From: Nitrospira lenta
Lineage (GTDB): Bacteria > Nitrospirota > Nitrospiria > Nitrospirales > Nitrospiraceae
Length of the DNA stretch: 64,000 bases
Direction: 5' to 3'
NCBI GenBank assembly: GCA_945865525.1
Contig: CAMBDY010000004.1
Coordinates: forward strand, 42,471 to 106,470
In this document: positions 52,466 through 61,668 of the stretch, in pieces
Layout of the letters: the number at the start of each line of letters is the position of its first letter
Numbering within the stretch: the stretch's first letter is position 1
Made by a program: the position numbers and the translations under genes
The notes under the pieces: model-generated
What the model was told of the DNA's origin: nothing
Database searches by the model: none
What the model saw: the letters and a program-made list of their open reading frames with translations, nothing else

Positions 52466-54853
52466 CTATTGCGCCCCCTCAGGGATGTGGTCTAGCTTAT
52501 AGAAATCCGTCGGGTCGACCCGGCGCGGATGCCCTTGAGTCGGCTCACTACCCTTAATAAAGAGTTCAACGGTGCCGCCCTGTCCTTCCTGATCGCCATC
52601 GGGCAACCCTGTCATAGGATTGACATTCACGAACGTGAGGCCTTCCGGAACGGTGAAGGCCATCACCGGGACCTGCTCAAGCGACGCCTTCATGAAATTG
52701 ATCCAAATCGGCAATGCGGCATGAGCCCCCGTCTCCGCTTCGCCGAGCGAACGGCTATCATCGAACCCCACATAGACGCCCGCCACCAAATTCGGTGCGC
52801 CACCGATAAACCAGGCATTGATAAAGTCGTTCGTCGTGCCGGTCTTCCCAGCAATCGGCCGACCAATCGATTTGGCCGCCTGCCCAGTCCCCTTCTGAAT
52901 CACATCTTCCATCATATTGGTAATCCCATAGGCGGTCTCCTTGGAAATCACCGGCAGAGCCTGCCCGTCCTCCAGCTCTAGCACCGTACCCGCATTATCT
53001 TCCACGGACACGATTGCGTAGGGCTCAATCCGGTTCCCCTCATTGAACAGCACCGCATAGGCGGAAGTCAGCTCCAGCAAGCCCATCGAAGAGGAACCGA
53101 GCCCCAACGACAAATCTGCGGCTAACGGGCTAGTGATTCCGACCGTTTTGGCGAACTCAATCACATTCCTAACCCCCACCTTATCCAGCAGCCGAACTGT
53201 CGCGAGATTGTAGGAACGGGCGAGCGCCTCCCGCAGACTCACCATGCCATGAAACTTACGGCCATAGTTTTCTGGCTTCCAGGTTTTTTCCTCTAGCTCC
53301 TGTTCGTAGACGATTGGCGCATCGAGGACCATCGACGCAGGGCTCATCCCTTGATTCAACGCCGCGGCATAGATGATCGGCTTGAAGGCGGAACCCGGCT
53401 GGCGATGGGCCTGGACGGCGCGATTATACTCACTGCGCGTGAAATCATATCCGCCGACCATGGCCCTGATGGCGCCCTTGCCAGGCTCCAGCGCAATCAA
53501 CCCGCCCTCGACAAGTGGGGTCTGCTCCAGCTGCACATGCACGACATCACGATCCAGCTTCTTCACCAGCACCTCGATAACATCACCGGGCTTCAGCACC
53601 TGCTTGAGATTCGAATTCACGAAGGCGTCCTTCATGGGGTCCGGCCCCGTCAGTCGACGCTTCGCCCAGGACATGTCTTGAAAGGCGAGCCTCGCCACTA
53701 CCGGCCCGATCTGTGCGAGGAAATGATCCGACGCCACTTTCGTGATGACCGCCTCTCGATAGTCCCCCGTCTTCAGACCGTGACTGGCACTCGCTCCAGC
53801 AACGGAAGGCGTTAGGACAGCCGGATCGACCGTTCGAAGCGGACCCCGCCACCCTTGCCGTTTATCCAATTCACGCAAGCCGGCTGCAAAGGCGGTTTCA
53901 GCGGCCTTCTGCATCTCCATGTTCAAGGTTGTAACGACCTTGAGCCCGCCCTTATAGACCAAGGCCTCACCATACTTGGCGACCAACAATTGCCGGACGT
54001 GTTCCACAAAATAGAGCGCCGCCTGCTCCCCGCCTGGCCGCCTGAAATTCAACGTTTCCGCCACCGCCTCTGTACGCTCTGCTGCCGTCAGAAATCCTGC
54101 CTCTTCCATACGAGTCAGCACATGCTCTTGTCGTTTTTTAGCCCGGTCGTAGGCTTTAAACGGCGAATAATTATTGGGTGCCTTGGGAAGGCCTGCGAGA
54201 AAGGCGGCCTCCGCCGTCGTCAGGGTCGAGAGGTCTTTCCCGAAATAGGTTTGAGCAGCCGAAGCGATCCCGTAGGCGCCCTGTCCGAAATAGATCTGGT
54301 TCAAGTAGAGTTCGAGAATTTTATCTTTCGTCAGCACCAGCTCCATCTGATAGGCTAGGATCAGCTCACGGATCTTACGGTCGAAGGTGCGTTCTGAGGA
54401 GAGGAAGAGCGATCGCGCCAACTGCTGAGTAATCGTGCTGGCTCCCTCGACCTTCCCTCCTCGGCGGACGTTCGTCCAGGCCGCACGGAGCATGCCAATG
54501 TAATCGAGTCCGGGATGTTCAAAAAACCGGACATCCTCGACCGCGATCATGGCACGGCGGAACTGTTCGGGAATTTCCGCCAAGGGCGTCTGGATGCGAC
54601 GTTCAATGAAAAACTGACCGATGCGCTGCTGGTCGCTGGAATAGACCTGCGTGACGAGACTGGGCTGGTACGTCTCCAGCTGGTCTAAGGGAGGAAGGTC
54701 GCTCGCAAGGTGCCAGGCCAACCCACCCAGACCCAGTATCCCGCTCAGGAACGCTGCACCGAGACTGAGGAGTGCAACCTGCCACCAGCGCCACGATCGG
54801 CGACGCGAAAGTTGACGACGCGGAAACTGTCGATATATCTGGCGATCCGTCAT
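52466..54853 (-). CDS. mrcA: penicillin-binding protein 1A, bifunctional
   Basis: 795 residues. A basic cytosolic tail and one membrane helix (VALLSLGAAFLSGILGLGGLAW) precede the GT51 glycosyltransferase domain (AVEDVRFFEHPGLDYIGMLR, EGASTITQQLARSLFLS, KDKILELYLNQIYFGQGAYG). The transpeptidase domain has the active Ser in QPGSAFKPIIYAAAL, SYN in LARSYNLATV and KTG in IAGKTGTTNDFINAWF. It polymerises and crosslinks peptidoglycan. The gene stands alone on the minus strand, divergent from typA. Confidence 0.96.
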   Translation of the reverse strand: MTDRQIYRQFPRRQLSRRRSWRWWQVALLSLGAAFLSGILGLGGLAWHLASDLPPLDQLETYQPSLVTQVYSSDQQRIGQFFIERRIQTPLAEIPEQFRRAMIAVEDVRFFEHPGLDYIGMLRAAWTNVRRGGKVEGASTITQQLARSLFLSSERTFDRKIRELILAYQMELVLTKDKILELYLNQIYFGQGAYGIASAAQTYFGKDLSTLTTAEAAFLAGLPKAPNNYSPFKAYDRAKKRQEHVLTRMEEAGFLTAAERTEAVAETLNFRRPGGEQAALYFVEHVRQLLVAKYGEALVYKGGLKVVTTLNMEMQKAAETAFAAGLRELDKRQGWRGPLRTVDPAVLTPSVAGASASHGLKTGDYREAVITKVASDHFLAQIGPVVARLAFQDMSWAKRRLTGPDPMKDAFVNSNLKQVLKPGDVIEVLVKKLDRDVVHVQLEQTPLVEGGLIALEPGKGAIRAMVGGYDFTRSEYNRAVQAHRQPGSAFKPIIYAAALNQGMSPASMVLDAPIVYEQELEEKTWKPENYGRKFHGMVSLREALARSYNLATVRLLDKVGVRNVIEFAKTVGITSPLAADLSLGLGSSSMGLLELTSAYAVLFNEGNRIEPYAIVSVEDNAGTVLELEDGQALPVISKETAYGITNMMEDVIQKGTGQAAKSIGRPIAGKTGTTNDFINAWFIGGAPNLVAGVYVGFDDSRSLGEAETGAHAALPIWINFMKASLEQVPVMAFTVPEGLTFVNVNPMTGLPDGDQEGQGGTVELFIKGSEPTQGHPRRVDPTDFYKLDHIPEGAQ

Positions 54854-54985
54854 AATTACGCGTGGTTACCTTCGAGTCTCGGTTGCATCACTGGCAAGAT
54901 ACCGAGAAATCACCATATCCTGCGGATCCTCAAAACTCAAGTCTATGGCGGCGAGCCCTCGCGTCCACACCTTCCTCTGGCGTCG

Positions 54986-55015
54986 CTTGTACCGCGCACC
55001 ATACTTCGGGTATAG
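54986..55015 (+). promoter_or_regulatory. candidate promoter of typA
   Basis: TTGTAC (54986-54991), 18 bases, TATAGT (55010-55015). The -10 box lies inside a small palindrome GGGTA-TAG-TACCC (55007-55019). GGAG at 55054-55057 then serves the ATG at 55067. Confidence 0.5.
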
Positions 55016-55066
55016 TACCCTACGGCGCCTGGATTTCCGGGCGTCTTTTTTTTGGAGTATGCCGTA

Positions 55067-56959
55067 ATGTCTATGGATCCAATCGCTGAAACAGAATCGC
55101 CCGTCGCGGACCAGATCGCGCCCCACGGACGGCGGACCGACATTCGCAATATCGCTATTATCGCTCACGTGGACCATGGCAAAACGACGCTGGTTGACGC
55201 CGTGCTCCGCCAGACCCACGTCCATCGCAAGATCGACGACATGGGCGAGCGGATCATGGACTCGATGGATCAGGAACGCGAGCGCGGCATCACGATCCGG
55301 GCCAAAAACGCCAGCGTCACCTACAAGGGCGTGAAAATCAACATCGTCGATACCCCGGGTCACGCCGACTTTGGTGGTGAAGTCGAGCGAACCTTACGCA
55401 TGGTGGACGGCGTCCTTATTCTGATCGACGCCAAAGAAGGCCCTATGCCGCAAACAACCTTCGTCTTGCGGAAAGCCCTCGCGCTGGGCCACAAAGCCAT
55501 CGTGGTCATCAATAAAATCGACCGTCCGGACGCCGTGATCGACGATGTGGTAAATCGGACCTTCGACCTGTTCGTCCATCTCGGCGCGACAGACGAGCAG
55601 CTCGATTTCCCCATCGTCTATACCGCCGCAATCAAGGGGACGGCGACCACCGATCTCGCGAAGCCCGGCACGGACATTATGCCACTCCTCGACACCGTCC
55701 TGGAGAAGATTCCCGCACCGACCGTCAATGCCGAGGCCCCGCTCCAAATTCTAATTCTCTCCCTGATTCAGGACCTCTATAAAGGCAAGATGGGAGTCGG
55801 CAAGATTCAATCCGGTTCGATCGCCCGCAGACAGAACGTCGTCGTCCTCGGAAAGGATGGGGCCAAGTTCCCCGGAAAAGTATCAGACCTCGCCGTCTAC
55901 TCCGGCCTTGAACGGACGGATGTGGAACAGGCAGAAGCAGGAGAAATCGTCGCGGTGGCAGGATTGGACGAGGTCAGTATCGGCGATACGATTGCCGACG
56001 CGGAACACCCGATTGCCTTGACCAGAGTCACCGTCGATGAGCCCACCGTCCAAATGACCTTCTCCGTGAACAATAGTCCGTTTGCCGGACGAGAAGGTAA
56101 GTACCTGACCTCCCGGCATTTACGCGATCGACTCTTCAAGGAACTCGAAACCAACGTGTCGTTGCGCGTACAGGAAACGGACAGTGCGGATAAATTCCTC
56201 GTAGCAGGCCGCGGCGAGCTGCACCTCGGCGTCCTGATTGAAGCGATGCGCCGGGAAGGCTATGAACTGCAAGTCTCACAACCCGAAGTAATCGTCCACC
56301 GGGACGGAGAGAAGGTCCTCGAACCCTATGAGGAACTGACCATCCAAGTCCCGGAAACCTATCAGGGGGCCGTAATTGAAGAGCTCGGCAAGCGCCGTGG
56401 CGAGCTACGCCATATGCGGCTCATCCATTCCGACGTCGGGACCAGCGAAATGCACCTTGAGTACCATATCCCCACCCGTGGCATCATGGGACTCAAAAAC
56501 CTCCTGGTCGCCAAGACCCGTGGCACGATTATCATGCACCATGTCTTTGTCGCCTACGAACCGCTGGAGCAGCGCGATCTCGCCGTGGCGACACACGGGT
56601 CACTCGTCGCTTGCGAAGACGGCACCAGCTCTGGCTATGCCATCTTCATGACTCAGGATCGCGGCACCATGTTCATCGGCCCTGTGGTGGAGGTCTATCG
56701 TGGGATGGTCGTCGGTGAGAACAGCCGAGACGAAGATATGGACGTGAACGTCTGCAAAGAAAAACAGCTCTCCAATATGCGGGCATCCGGCACGGACGAG
56801 GCCTTAGTCCTCACCCCACCAAAAGAAATGGGCTTGGAGTTCGCGCTCGAATATATTGGCTCGGACGAACTGGTCGAAGTGACGCCGAAGAGTCTGCGGA
56901 TCCGCAAAAGGATCCTTAACTCGGATGAGCGCCGCCGAGCCAAGAAATCTAGCAAATAG
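55067..56959 (+). CDS. typA: translational GTPase TypA/BipA
   Basis: 630 residues from ATG 55067, which has GGAG 9 bases upstream; a TTG at 55052 is also in frame. G1 [11 protein letters not shown]2 [10 protein letters not shown]3 DTPGHAD and G4 NKID are all present. The EF-G-like domains and the TypA-specific C-terminal domain ([36 protein letters not shown]) follow. It binds ribosomes and helps assembly and growth under stress or cold. Residues 1-20 are an extra tail. The unknown gene 56972 starts 12 bases after its stop. Confidence 0.96.
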   Translation: MSMDPIAETESPVADQIAPHGRRTDIRNIAIIAHVDHGKTTLVDAVLRQTHVHRKIDDMGERIMDSMDQERERGITIRAKNASVTYKGVKINIVDTPGHADFGGEVERTLRMVDGVLILIDAKEGPMPQTTFVLRKALALGHKAIVVINKIDRPDAVIDDVVNRTFDLFVHLGATDEQLDFPIVYTAAIKGTATTDLAKPGTDIMPLLDTVLEKIPAPTVNAEAPLQILILSLIQDLYKGKMGVGKIQSGSIARRQNVVVLGKDGAKFPGKVSDLAVYSGLERTDVEQAEAGEIVAVAGLDEVSIGDTIADAEHPIALTRVTVDEPTVQMTFSVNNSPFAGREGKYLTSRHLRDRLFKELETNVSLRVQETDSADKFLVAGRGELHLGVLIEAMRREGYELQVSQPEVIVHRDGEKVLEPYEELTIQVPETYQGAVIEELGKRRGELRHMRLIHSDVGTSEMHLEYHIPTRGIMGLKNLLVAKTRGTIIMHHVFVAYEPLEQRDLAVATHGSLVACEDGTSSGYAIFMTQDRGTMFIGPVVEVYRGMVVGENSRDEDMDVNVCKEKQLSNMRASGTDEALVLTPPKEMGLEFALEYIGSDELVEVTPKSLRIRKRILNSDERRRAKKSSK

Positions 56960-56971
56960 CCTCCGGCCGCG

Positions 56972-57727
56972 ATGAGGATCAGGAAGAAACGCCCCAAACC
57001 TTCCGCGCGCCGCCCCCCACTCTACTTTGTCGGCTATCGGGGAACCGCACCAGCGCCCCAAGAGCTTAAAACCTGGTATGACCTCGAGTACGGTGGGCCG
57101 CTGACGCTGCGCGTCGACCAAGATGCCACGGAATCCTGGCATGCAGCCCATGGACCCTGGACGGCTCATATCGTGATGCCCCTCCCAACCACCCATGTCG
57201 CAGGGTTGAAAGAACAGCTCGCCTGGGAGCATGAGCATATGGGCGCCGTGGCTCCATCCCTTGCGCCGCCACGTGATATGCCGGACACGATCCTGCTTGC
57301 CGCTCGACTTGCTAGGGGCCTCACACTCCTCACGCACGGCACAGCCTACGACATCACCACCAACCAGTATGTGAACCCCTCAGACTGGCAGGACCGCCCC
57401 CTCACCCATTTCATCGTCGATGATCATATCCCGATCATGCAAGATGAGGATGAGCCACACCACCGAACCTGGTACTACACCCTCGGCCTCAGCAAGTTCG
57501 GGGTGGATGAACTCGAAATGTTTCTCGCCTCTGGTCTCCCAGACCAGCCGACCCGCGATCTCCTTCGGGAAGCCGCAGACGAGTTGACCCGGACAGGACA
57601 GTCTCCCAAAGTCGGGAGCCGAGTCCGCCTTGGACTCCTGGGTCACAATATTGAGATTACCAACCACCGCACCGCCGTGCCAGCCGGGCGCATGCTAAGT
57701 TTTCGAGAAATTAAATCTTTCCCCTAG
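56972..57727 (+). CDS. protein of unknown function downstream of typA
   Basis: 251 residues, no signal peptide or membrane segment. A basic N-terminal tail (RIRKKRPKPSARRPP) is followed by LYFVGYRGTAPAPQEL, an acidic/aromatic middle, and the conspicuous clusters VDDHIPIMQDEDEPHHRTWY and TLGLSKFGVDELEMFLASGL. The second resembles the DUF4261-like pattern of 'area, frontal, elevated' proteins only loosely, so I do not assign a family. It probably shares a message with typA, given a 12-base gap. The TAG stop at 57725-57727 is followed by a 145-base gap holding the next gene's signals. Confidence 0.6.
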   Translation: MRIRKKRPKPSARRPPLYFVGYRGTAPAPQELKTWYDLEYGGPLTLRVDQDATESWHAAHGPWTAHIVMPLPTTHVAGLKEQLAWEHEHMGAVAPSLAPPRDMPDTILLAARLARGLTLLTHGTAYDITTNQYVNPSDWQDRPLTHFIVDDHIPIMQDEDEPHHRTWYYTLGLSKFGVDELEMFLASGLPDQPTRDLLREAADELTRTGQSPKVGSRVRLGLLGHNIEITNHRTAVPAGRMLSFREIKSFP

Positions 57728-57787
57728 TTTTCCTTCGTTATTGAGGCCTTCTAGGCCAGTAGGGGGAGCTCTAGGCCTTCCGGACCG

Positions 57788-57817
57788 TTGACACGGGTTC
57801 AAGCCCCACGGTACAAA
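57788..57817 (+). promoter_or_regulatory. candidate promoter of the peroxiredoxin gene
   Basis: TTGACA (57788-57793), 18 bases, TACAAA (57812-57817). The -35 box is perfect and the -10 moderate. The gene starts 56 bases further on, behind GAAGGAGG. Confidence 0.45.
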
Positions 57818-57872
57818 AATACAGACGACTGTATCAGAGACCCGACTAAACCATGCAGAAGGAGGCATCCAG

Positions 57873-58343
57873 ATGAGCGATGTAGCAGCAGAAATTAAGG
57901 TTGGCGAGACGGCACCAGATTTTAATTTGAAGGATCAGGACCAGAAGGACGTGAAGCTGAGCGACTACCGCGGCAAGAAGAATGTGGTGCTCTGTTTCTA
58001 TCCGTTAGATTGGAGCCCGGTTTGTCAGGGCGAAAATGCCTGCTTGACGAACGACTTCCCCAAGTTTCAATCGGCTAATTCAGAACTGTTCGGTATCAGC
58101 TGCGACAGCTTCTTCTCACATAAGGCCTGGGCTGATTCCCTGAAACTCAAGCATCAGCTCCTGTCGGACGTGCATCGGACCACCGCCAAGGCCTACGGCC
58201 TCTACTTCGAGCCGTTGAACTGCTCTAAGCGTGCGACCGTCATCGTGGACAAGAACGGCAAGGTCGCCTACGCAAAAGTGCAGGAGATCAAAGTCGCGCG
58301 TGAGGACAAAGAAATTCTCGACGCCCTCGCGAAGTTGAGCTAA
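57873..58343 (+). CDS. peroxiredoxin
   Basis: 156 residues, AhpC/TSA fold. The peroxidatic cysteine is C51 in the motif [14 protein letters not shown] (P44, S48 and C51 in the PxxxSxxC spacing), with C57 six residues later and C85 in LFGISCDSF as possible resolving partners. [18 protein letters not shown] marks the end of the fold. It reduces hydrogen and organic peroxides. The gene is monocistronic, with AAGGAGG upstream and a strong terminator behind. The strong ribosome site suggests high expression. Confidence 0.92.
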   Translation: MSDVAAEIKVGETAPDFNLKDQDQKDVKLSDYRGKKNVVLCFYPLDWSPVCQGENACLTNDFPKFQSANSELFGISCDSFFSHKAWADSLKLKHQLLSDVHRTTAKAYGLYFEPLNCSKRATVIVDKNGKVAYAKVQEIKVAREDKEILDALAKLS

Positions 58344-58356
58344 TCCGCCGTCAACG

Positions 58357-58408
58357 AGCCCGAAAGTCGTCAGCCCTCACGTTGAGGCTTTCAGACTTTC
58401 GGGCTTTT
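58357..58408 (+). terminator. intrinsic terminator after the peroxiredoxin gene
   Basis: AGCCCGAAAGTC (58357-58368) pairs with GACTTTCGGGCT (58394-58405) in a 12-bp stem, followed by TTTT. The loop contains its own small hairpin (AGCCcTCA/TGAGGCT), so the structure is a branched stem. The reverse direction could also serve the converging gene at 58449. Confidence 0.8.
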
Positions 58409-58448
58409 GACCTTCAAACCTTCAGAACGATGACGCCGAGCTGCGCTA

Positions 58449-58916
58449 CTAATGTCTGGGCCTTGAGCAATGTTCGTGGACGATTAGCCACGCGGACGTG
58501 TCCTGGTGCAAGAGCGCGGTACATTGTCCACGGTCCTGCGCTTCAAGCTCGCCCTTTCTCACCGCCTGAAACACATAGTCATAGGTTGCCCAAGCCGTGA
58601 GGCCTGTCACCCGGACCTGCACCTTCGACACTGAACCGATAAAACGTAAGGTGCTGCCCTTACTAAGCTCCGCTTCATAGTCGGCCAGCCACTGCGCGAT
58701 GGAATCCCTCGTCTCCGTTTCACCATCCTGAATCCCAACATAGTCCTGGCGGTACAGCTTCAAGACCGCTTGCTTGTCTCTGGTTTCTGAAAAAGTCGCC
58801 GCGGCCCTCGCGGCGTCTTTGATGATCTTCTCAATCGCCTCCCCCTCCTCGGCAGACCAAGCCAGCCCCGTCCACGACAGGACCAGCAGCAGTATAGAGA
58901 TACCACGTCTATTCAT
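58449..58916 (-). CDS. secreted SnoaL/NTF2-like protein
   Basis: 155 residues from ATG 58916; an upstream frame to 58997 would hide the signal peptide (GISILLLVLSWTGLAWSAEE). The mature part fits the NTF2-like fold: a first helix (IEKIIKDAARAAATFSETRD), KQAVLKLYRQDYVGIQDGE, and strands VQVRVTGLTAWATYDYVF and SAWLIVHEHCS. Such domains usually bind small ligands or act as modules; no catalytic residues can be named. It is divergently placed next to nothing related, and its stop converges on the peroxiredoxin terminator. Confidence 0.75.
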   Translation of the reverse strand: MNRRGISILLLVLSWTGLAWSAEEGEAIEKIIKDAARAAATFSETRDKQAVLKLYRQDYVGIQDGETETRDSIAQWLADYEAELSKGSTLRFIGSVSKVQVRVTGLTAWATYDYVFQAVRKGELEAQDRGQCTALLHQDTSAWLIVHEHCSRPRH

Positions 58917-58947
58917 ATGACGATTGGACCGAATGGAGGTAGCGACA

Positions 58948-59700
58948 TTAGCCTGCGTAATCGAAAGATAGGTCACGGGACTGGACAAGACGCACATTCA
59001 CGAGTCGTCCAGTCGAAAGCGATGAGACCAGCTGCATCCAGATATGCGCGGTTAGTTGCTCCCCAGTCACGGCCTGCGTGCCGAGAACCTGACACACATC
59101 GCGGCGGTCGAAGGCCGACAACACCTTGTCCCGGAACAGCCGATTCAGCGCACCGATATCCGTCACCATACCGATGTCAGGATCGATGGTTCCGTGGACC
59201 GTGACGAAGCAATCCCACTCACGACCTTGGGTCTCCTCTCGCACCGCCGTAAAGGAATAGCGCCTCGTCACGCTGGCGACGTCGAGTCCACCTTCGGCCG
59301 TGATCTCGGCATAGAGATCTTCGTCTTCATACAAGCGAATCGTGTGGAGCGTACCAATGCCTTTCTGTCCCGCCAGTTTAGTCCAAAGAAGCCGCGCCAG
59401 ATTTTCCGACGTGGGAATCCGATCCTTGAAGTAGGGCATATCCAGGTTTAAATTCTTATGGTCGAACTCCTCCAGCACGTCGAGCAGAATCCGTTTTAAA
59501 TCAAAAAGATTCACGACCATGCCGGTCTTGGTATCCACATCCCCGACTACCGTCACCTCCATCATGTAGTTATGTCCATGGGCCGGAGGGTTGTAGCAGA
59601 GACCGAACACGGCGCGATTCTTGGCCTCATCCCACTCCGGCTTGAGATAGCGGTGTGAGGCGGCAAATTCGATGCGTTTCGTCAGTAAGACAGATGCCAT
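58948..59700 (-). CDS. tandem PTPS/QueD-like protein, second domain degenerate
   Basis: 250 residues from ATG 59700. The first domain (1-140) is a complete 6-pyruvoyl-tetrahydropterin/6-carboxytetrahydropterin synthase unit: zinc histidines H16 (AASHRY), H41 and H43 (PPAHGHNYMMEV), catalytic C35, and EEFDHKNLN. The second (143-250) repeats the fold (PTSENLARLLW against VTGEQLTAHIW, TIRLYEDEDLY against NVRLVQSRDLS), but the zinc histidines are replaced (AHGHNY position reads GREWDC). It is likely one active and one structural domain in a fused, pseudo-hexameric enzyme for queuosine or pterin synthesis. No other que genes are near. Confidence 0.85.
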   Translation of the reverse strand: MASVLLTKRIEFAASHRYLKPEWDEAKNRAVFGLCYNPPAHGHNYMMEVTVVGDVDTKTGMVVNLFDLKRILLDVLEEFDHKNLNLDMPYFKDRIPTSENLARLLWTKLAGQKGIGTLHTIRLYEDEDLYAEITAEGGLDVASVTRRYSFTAVREETQGREWDCFVTVHGTIDPDIGMVTDIGALNRLFRDKVLSAFDRRDVCQVLGTQAVTGEQLTAHIWMQLVSSLSTGRLVNVRLVQSRDLSFDYAG

Positions 59701-59701
59701 C

Positions 59702-60283
59702 TTAGCGCAAATCCTTGAGCCACTCTTCGCGCAGGCTCCCGGAAACAGACGCCTCTGCGTGGTACTCACGATGCCGTACCGTCAGCGTGACCGGCGCATG
59801 CAAATCGGCAATGGCCGCAGTCATCACTGCGGTCGGGGCGAATCGCACGAAATGCACCGCACTGATCTTCGTTTCATGGCTATGGCCTCCTTCGAATAGC
59901 CCAAAGGCCTGCTCCCCTCCGGCGCAGATCGCAACCGTTTCGCCGTGATCGAGCCCCATAAAGACGTCCAGCCATTCCTTCATCCGCGCTGGCTCCGTAA
60001 TCTCAATCAGCAAGGTTGCGCTCAACTCACCAAACCCAGGCATGAGGGCATTATAGACATCTAACTCTTCCTGAACCTTGCGGGCGTCGAGAATTTGCTC
60101 AACTCGGATCATTTCCTGCGTCTGAAACCGCAGGGTCTCACGATTTTCGAACACGAGCGTAAGGAGTGGACCTAGCGAAATCCGGCGCCGCTGCTTCAGC
60201 GCAATGACTTGCGCACGAAACTGCTCGCGCTGCCGTTCATACTCACCTGCGGGCAGGAGATCATGTGACGTCAGGACGTTCAT
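59702..60283 (-). CDS. DUF3501 family protein
   Basis: 193 residues from ATG 60283. The family opening LTSHDLLPAGEYERQREQFR, with RRRISLGPLLTLVFENRETL, is clear, then IRVEQILDARKVQEELDVYN, then LLIEITEPARMKEWLDVFMG. No catalytic motif is known. The ATG overlaps the stop of the Fe-S oxidoreductase by 4 bases and the PTPS start follows after 1 base, so the group is translated as a unit. DUF3501 genes habitually accompany rubrerythrin and this oxidoreductase, suggesting a role in peroxide or oxygen stress. Confidence 0.88.
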   Translation of the reverse strand: MNVLTSHDLLPAGEYERQREQFRAQVIALKQRRRISLGPLLTLVFENRETLRFQTQEMIRVEQILDARKVQEELDVYNALMPGFGELSATLLIEITEPARMKEWLDVFMGLDHGETVAICAGGEQAFGLFEGGHSHETKISAVHFVRFAPTAVMTAAIADLHAPVTLTVRHREYHAEASVSGSLREEWLKDLR

Positions 60284-61554
60284 GAGGGTAACCCATAGGC
60301 ATCGCGCACAATTTGAATTGGATGCTTCGTTGATCGGCCTCCCGCATGGGCCATGGCGCCTGCCTGATCGAGCTGCAATCCCGCCAAAGGGCAATCGGAT
60401 GCAATCAGATCGACCGGCGTCTCTTCAATGATGCGCACCGCCTTTTTCGCAATCAACATCGAAAGGGGAAAGAACTCCGTCTTGGCAGACCAGGCGCCAT
60501 CGTGACCGGCGCATTTCTCAATCAGCTCAACTTGGGCTCCGGCGCACTCCATCAGTTCCTTGGACTTGAATCCGATATTCTGATCGCGCAGATGGCAGGG
60601 CACCTGATACGCTACCCGCCCGGGCTTCCGGGTGAAATCGGTGGCCAGCGCTCCCTCCCGCTTCAGCCTCATGAGATATTCACAGACATCGAAAGTCCGT
60701 TCGGCAACCAGCTGCGCCGCCGCCCCGCCGACGATCTCGGGATATTCTCGCTTCCACATCAAGCTGCAACTGGGCACCGGCACGACGATTTCGAAACCCT
60801 GCTCCACCCAAGGCAGAAAGGCCCCGATATTCGCCTGGGCGGCCTGCTGAATCGCCGCCGTATCACCAATATCGAACGAGGGCATGCCGCAACATTGTTG
60901 CTCGGGAATTACCACATGCACGCCGTTCTTTTCGAGGACTTGAATCGTCGCTCGCCCAATATCGGTCGCCTGATAGTTGATCAGGCAGCTCCCGAAGAGC
61001 GCGACCTTTCGCGTTGTAGAAGCAGGAACCTGCGCGCGCCCTCGCCGCTTCCACCACTGGGGAAAGGTCTCACGGGCAAAGGACAAGACCTTCCGCTCCC
61101 GATGGACCCCGACCCAGGGCTCCATCAACCCCCGCAGGGACCGAAGGCCCAACAGCCAATTGGCCACCGGTGCCAGCAAACTTCCAAGGCTGCCGATCAA
61201 ATCCGTCTTGATCAAGAACCAATCGCGCCAGCTCACCCCGCGCGTGGCCGCCAGGTGCTTTTTCCAGGCGATCATCAACCGGGGAAAGTCCAGACCATAC
61301 TGATGCGGCGGCGTATAGGGGCAATGGTTGTAGCAGAGCTTACAGTAGTAACATTCGTCGACGACCTTCTGATGGTCGGTCGGCGTCAGCTTCGCGATAT
61401 CGCCCTCATACTGGTCGATGCCATCCAGCAACGTGTTGAATGAGGGACACAGATTAAAACAGCGCCGACAGCCATCGCAGACTTCGTAAATGCGCTGCGT
61501 GTCTTTGTGGAGCTGCACAGGGTCGATGGGATTGATCAGAATCAGACCGTTCAT
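60280..61554 (-). CDS. (Fe-S)-binding oxidoreductase, GlpC/HdrD-like
   Basis: 424 residues. Two [4Fe-4S] ferredoxin motifs, CDGCRRCFNLCP near residue 26 and CYYCKLCYNHCP near 68, are followed by two cysteine-rich CCG-type domains (VIPEQQCCGMPSFD and IEKCAGHDGAW, the second lacking one Cys). The family includes the GlpC subunit and heterodisulfide-reductase-like proteins that move electrons between the quinone pool and soluble partners. The adjacent rubrerythrin and DUF3501 genes make it the likely electron supplier of a peroxide-reducing system. Confidence 0.9.
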   Translation of the reverse strand: MNGLILINPIDPVQLHKDTQRIYEVCDGCRRCFNLCPSFNTLLDGIDQYEGDIAKLTPTDHQKVVDECYYCKLCYNHCPYTPPHQYGLDFPRLMIAWKKHLAATRGVSWRDWFLIKTDLIGSLGSLLAPVANWLLGLRSLRGLMEPWVGVHRERKVLSFARETFPQWWKRRGRAQVPASTTRKVALFGSCLINYQATDIGRATIQVLEKNGVHVVIPEQQCCGMPSFDIGDTAAIQQAAQANIGAFLPWVEQGFEIVVPVPSCSLMWKREYPEIVGGAAAQLVAERTFDVCEYLMRLKREGALATDFTRKPGRVAYQVPCHLRDQNIGFKSKELMECAGAQVELIEKCAGHDGAWSAKTEFFPLSMLIAKKAVRIIEETPVDLIASDCPLAGLQLDQAGAMAHAGGRSTKHPIQIVRDAYGLPS

Positions 61555-61575
61555 GCGTCTCCAATCAGAAAGCGA

Positions 61576-61645
61576 TCAGCGGTCAGCCCTCAGCACTGGA
61601 GAGAAGCGGACCACCCCTCCAGCGTGCCTAAAAACTGACCGCTGA
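61576..61645. repeat. 11-bp inverted repeat in the rubrerythrin-oxidoreductase gap
   Basis: TCAGCGGTCAG (61576-61586) and CTGACCGCTGA (61635-61645) are perfect arms around 48 bases. It lies between two same-strand genes and could be an RNA hairpin that tunes their relative expression or a dispersed element. GTCAGCCCTCA beside the first arm also occurs in the 58.37 kb terminator loop. Confidence 0.55.
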
Positions 61646-61668
61646 AAACTCACTGCTCGCGGCGTGCG

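Noticed and set aside
57790..57820. A T-arm-like string GGGTTCAAGCCC that could belong to a tRNA
   Set aside because: Only three stem pairs form and there is no acceptor, anticodon or D-arm around it.
60346..61443. An open frame of about 365 codons on the plus strand opposite the Fe-S oxidoreductase
   Set aside because: Composition is typical of an antisense frame and the minus-strand gene has clear cysteine motifs.
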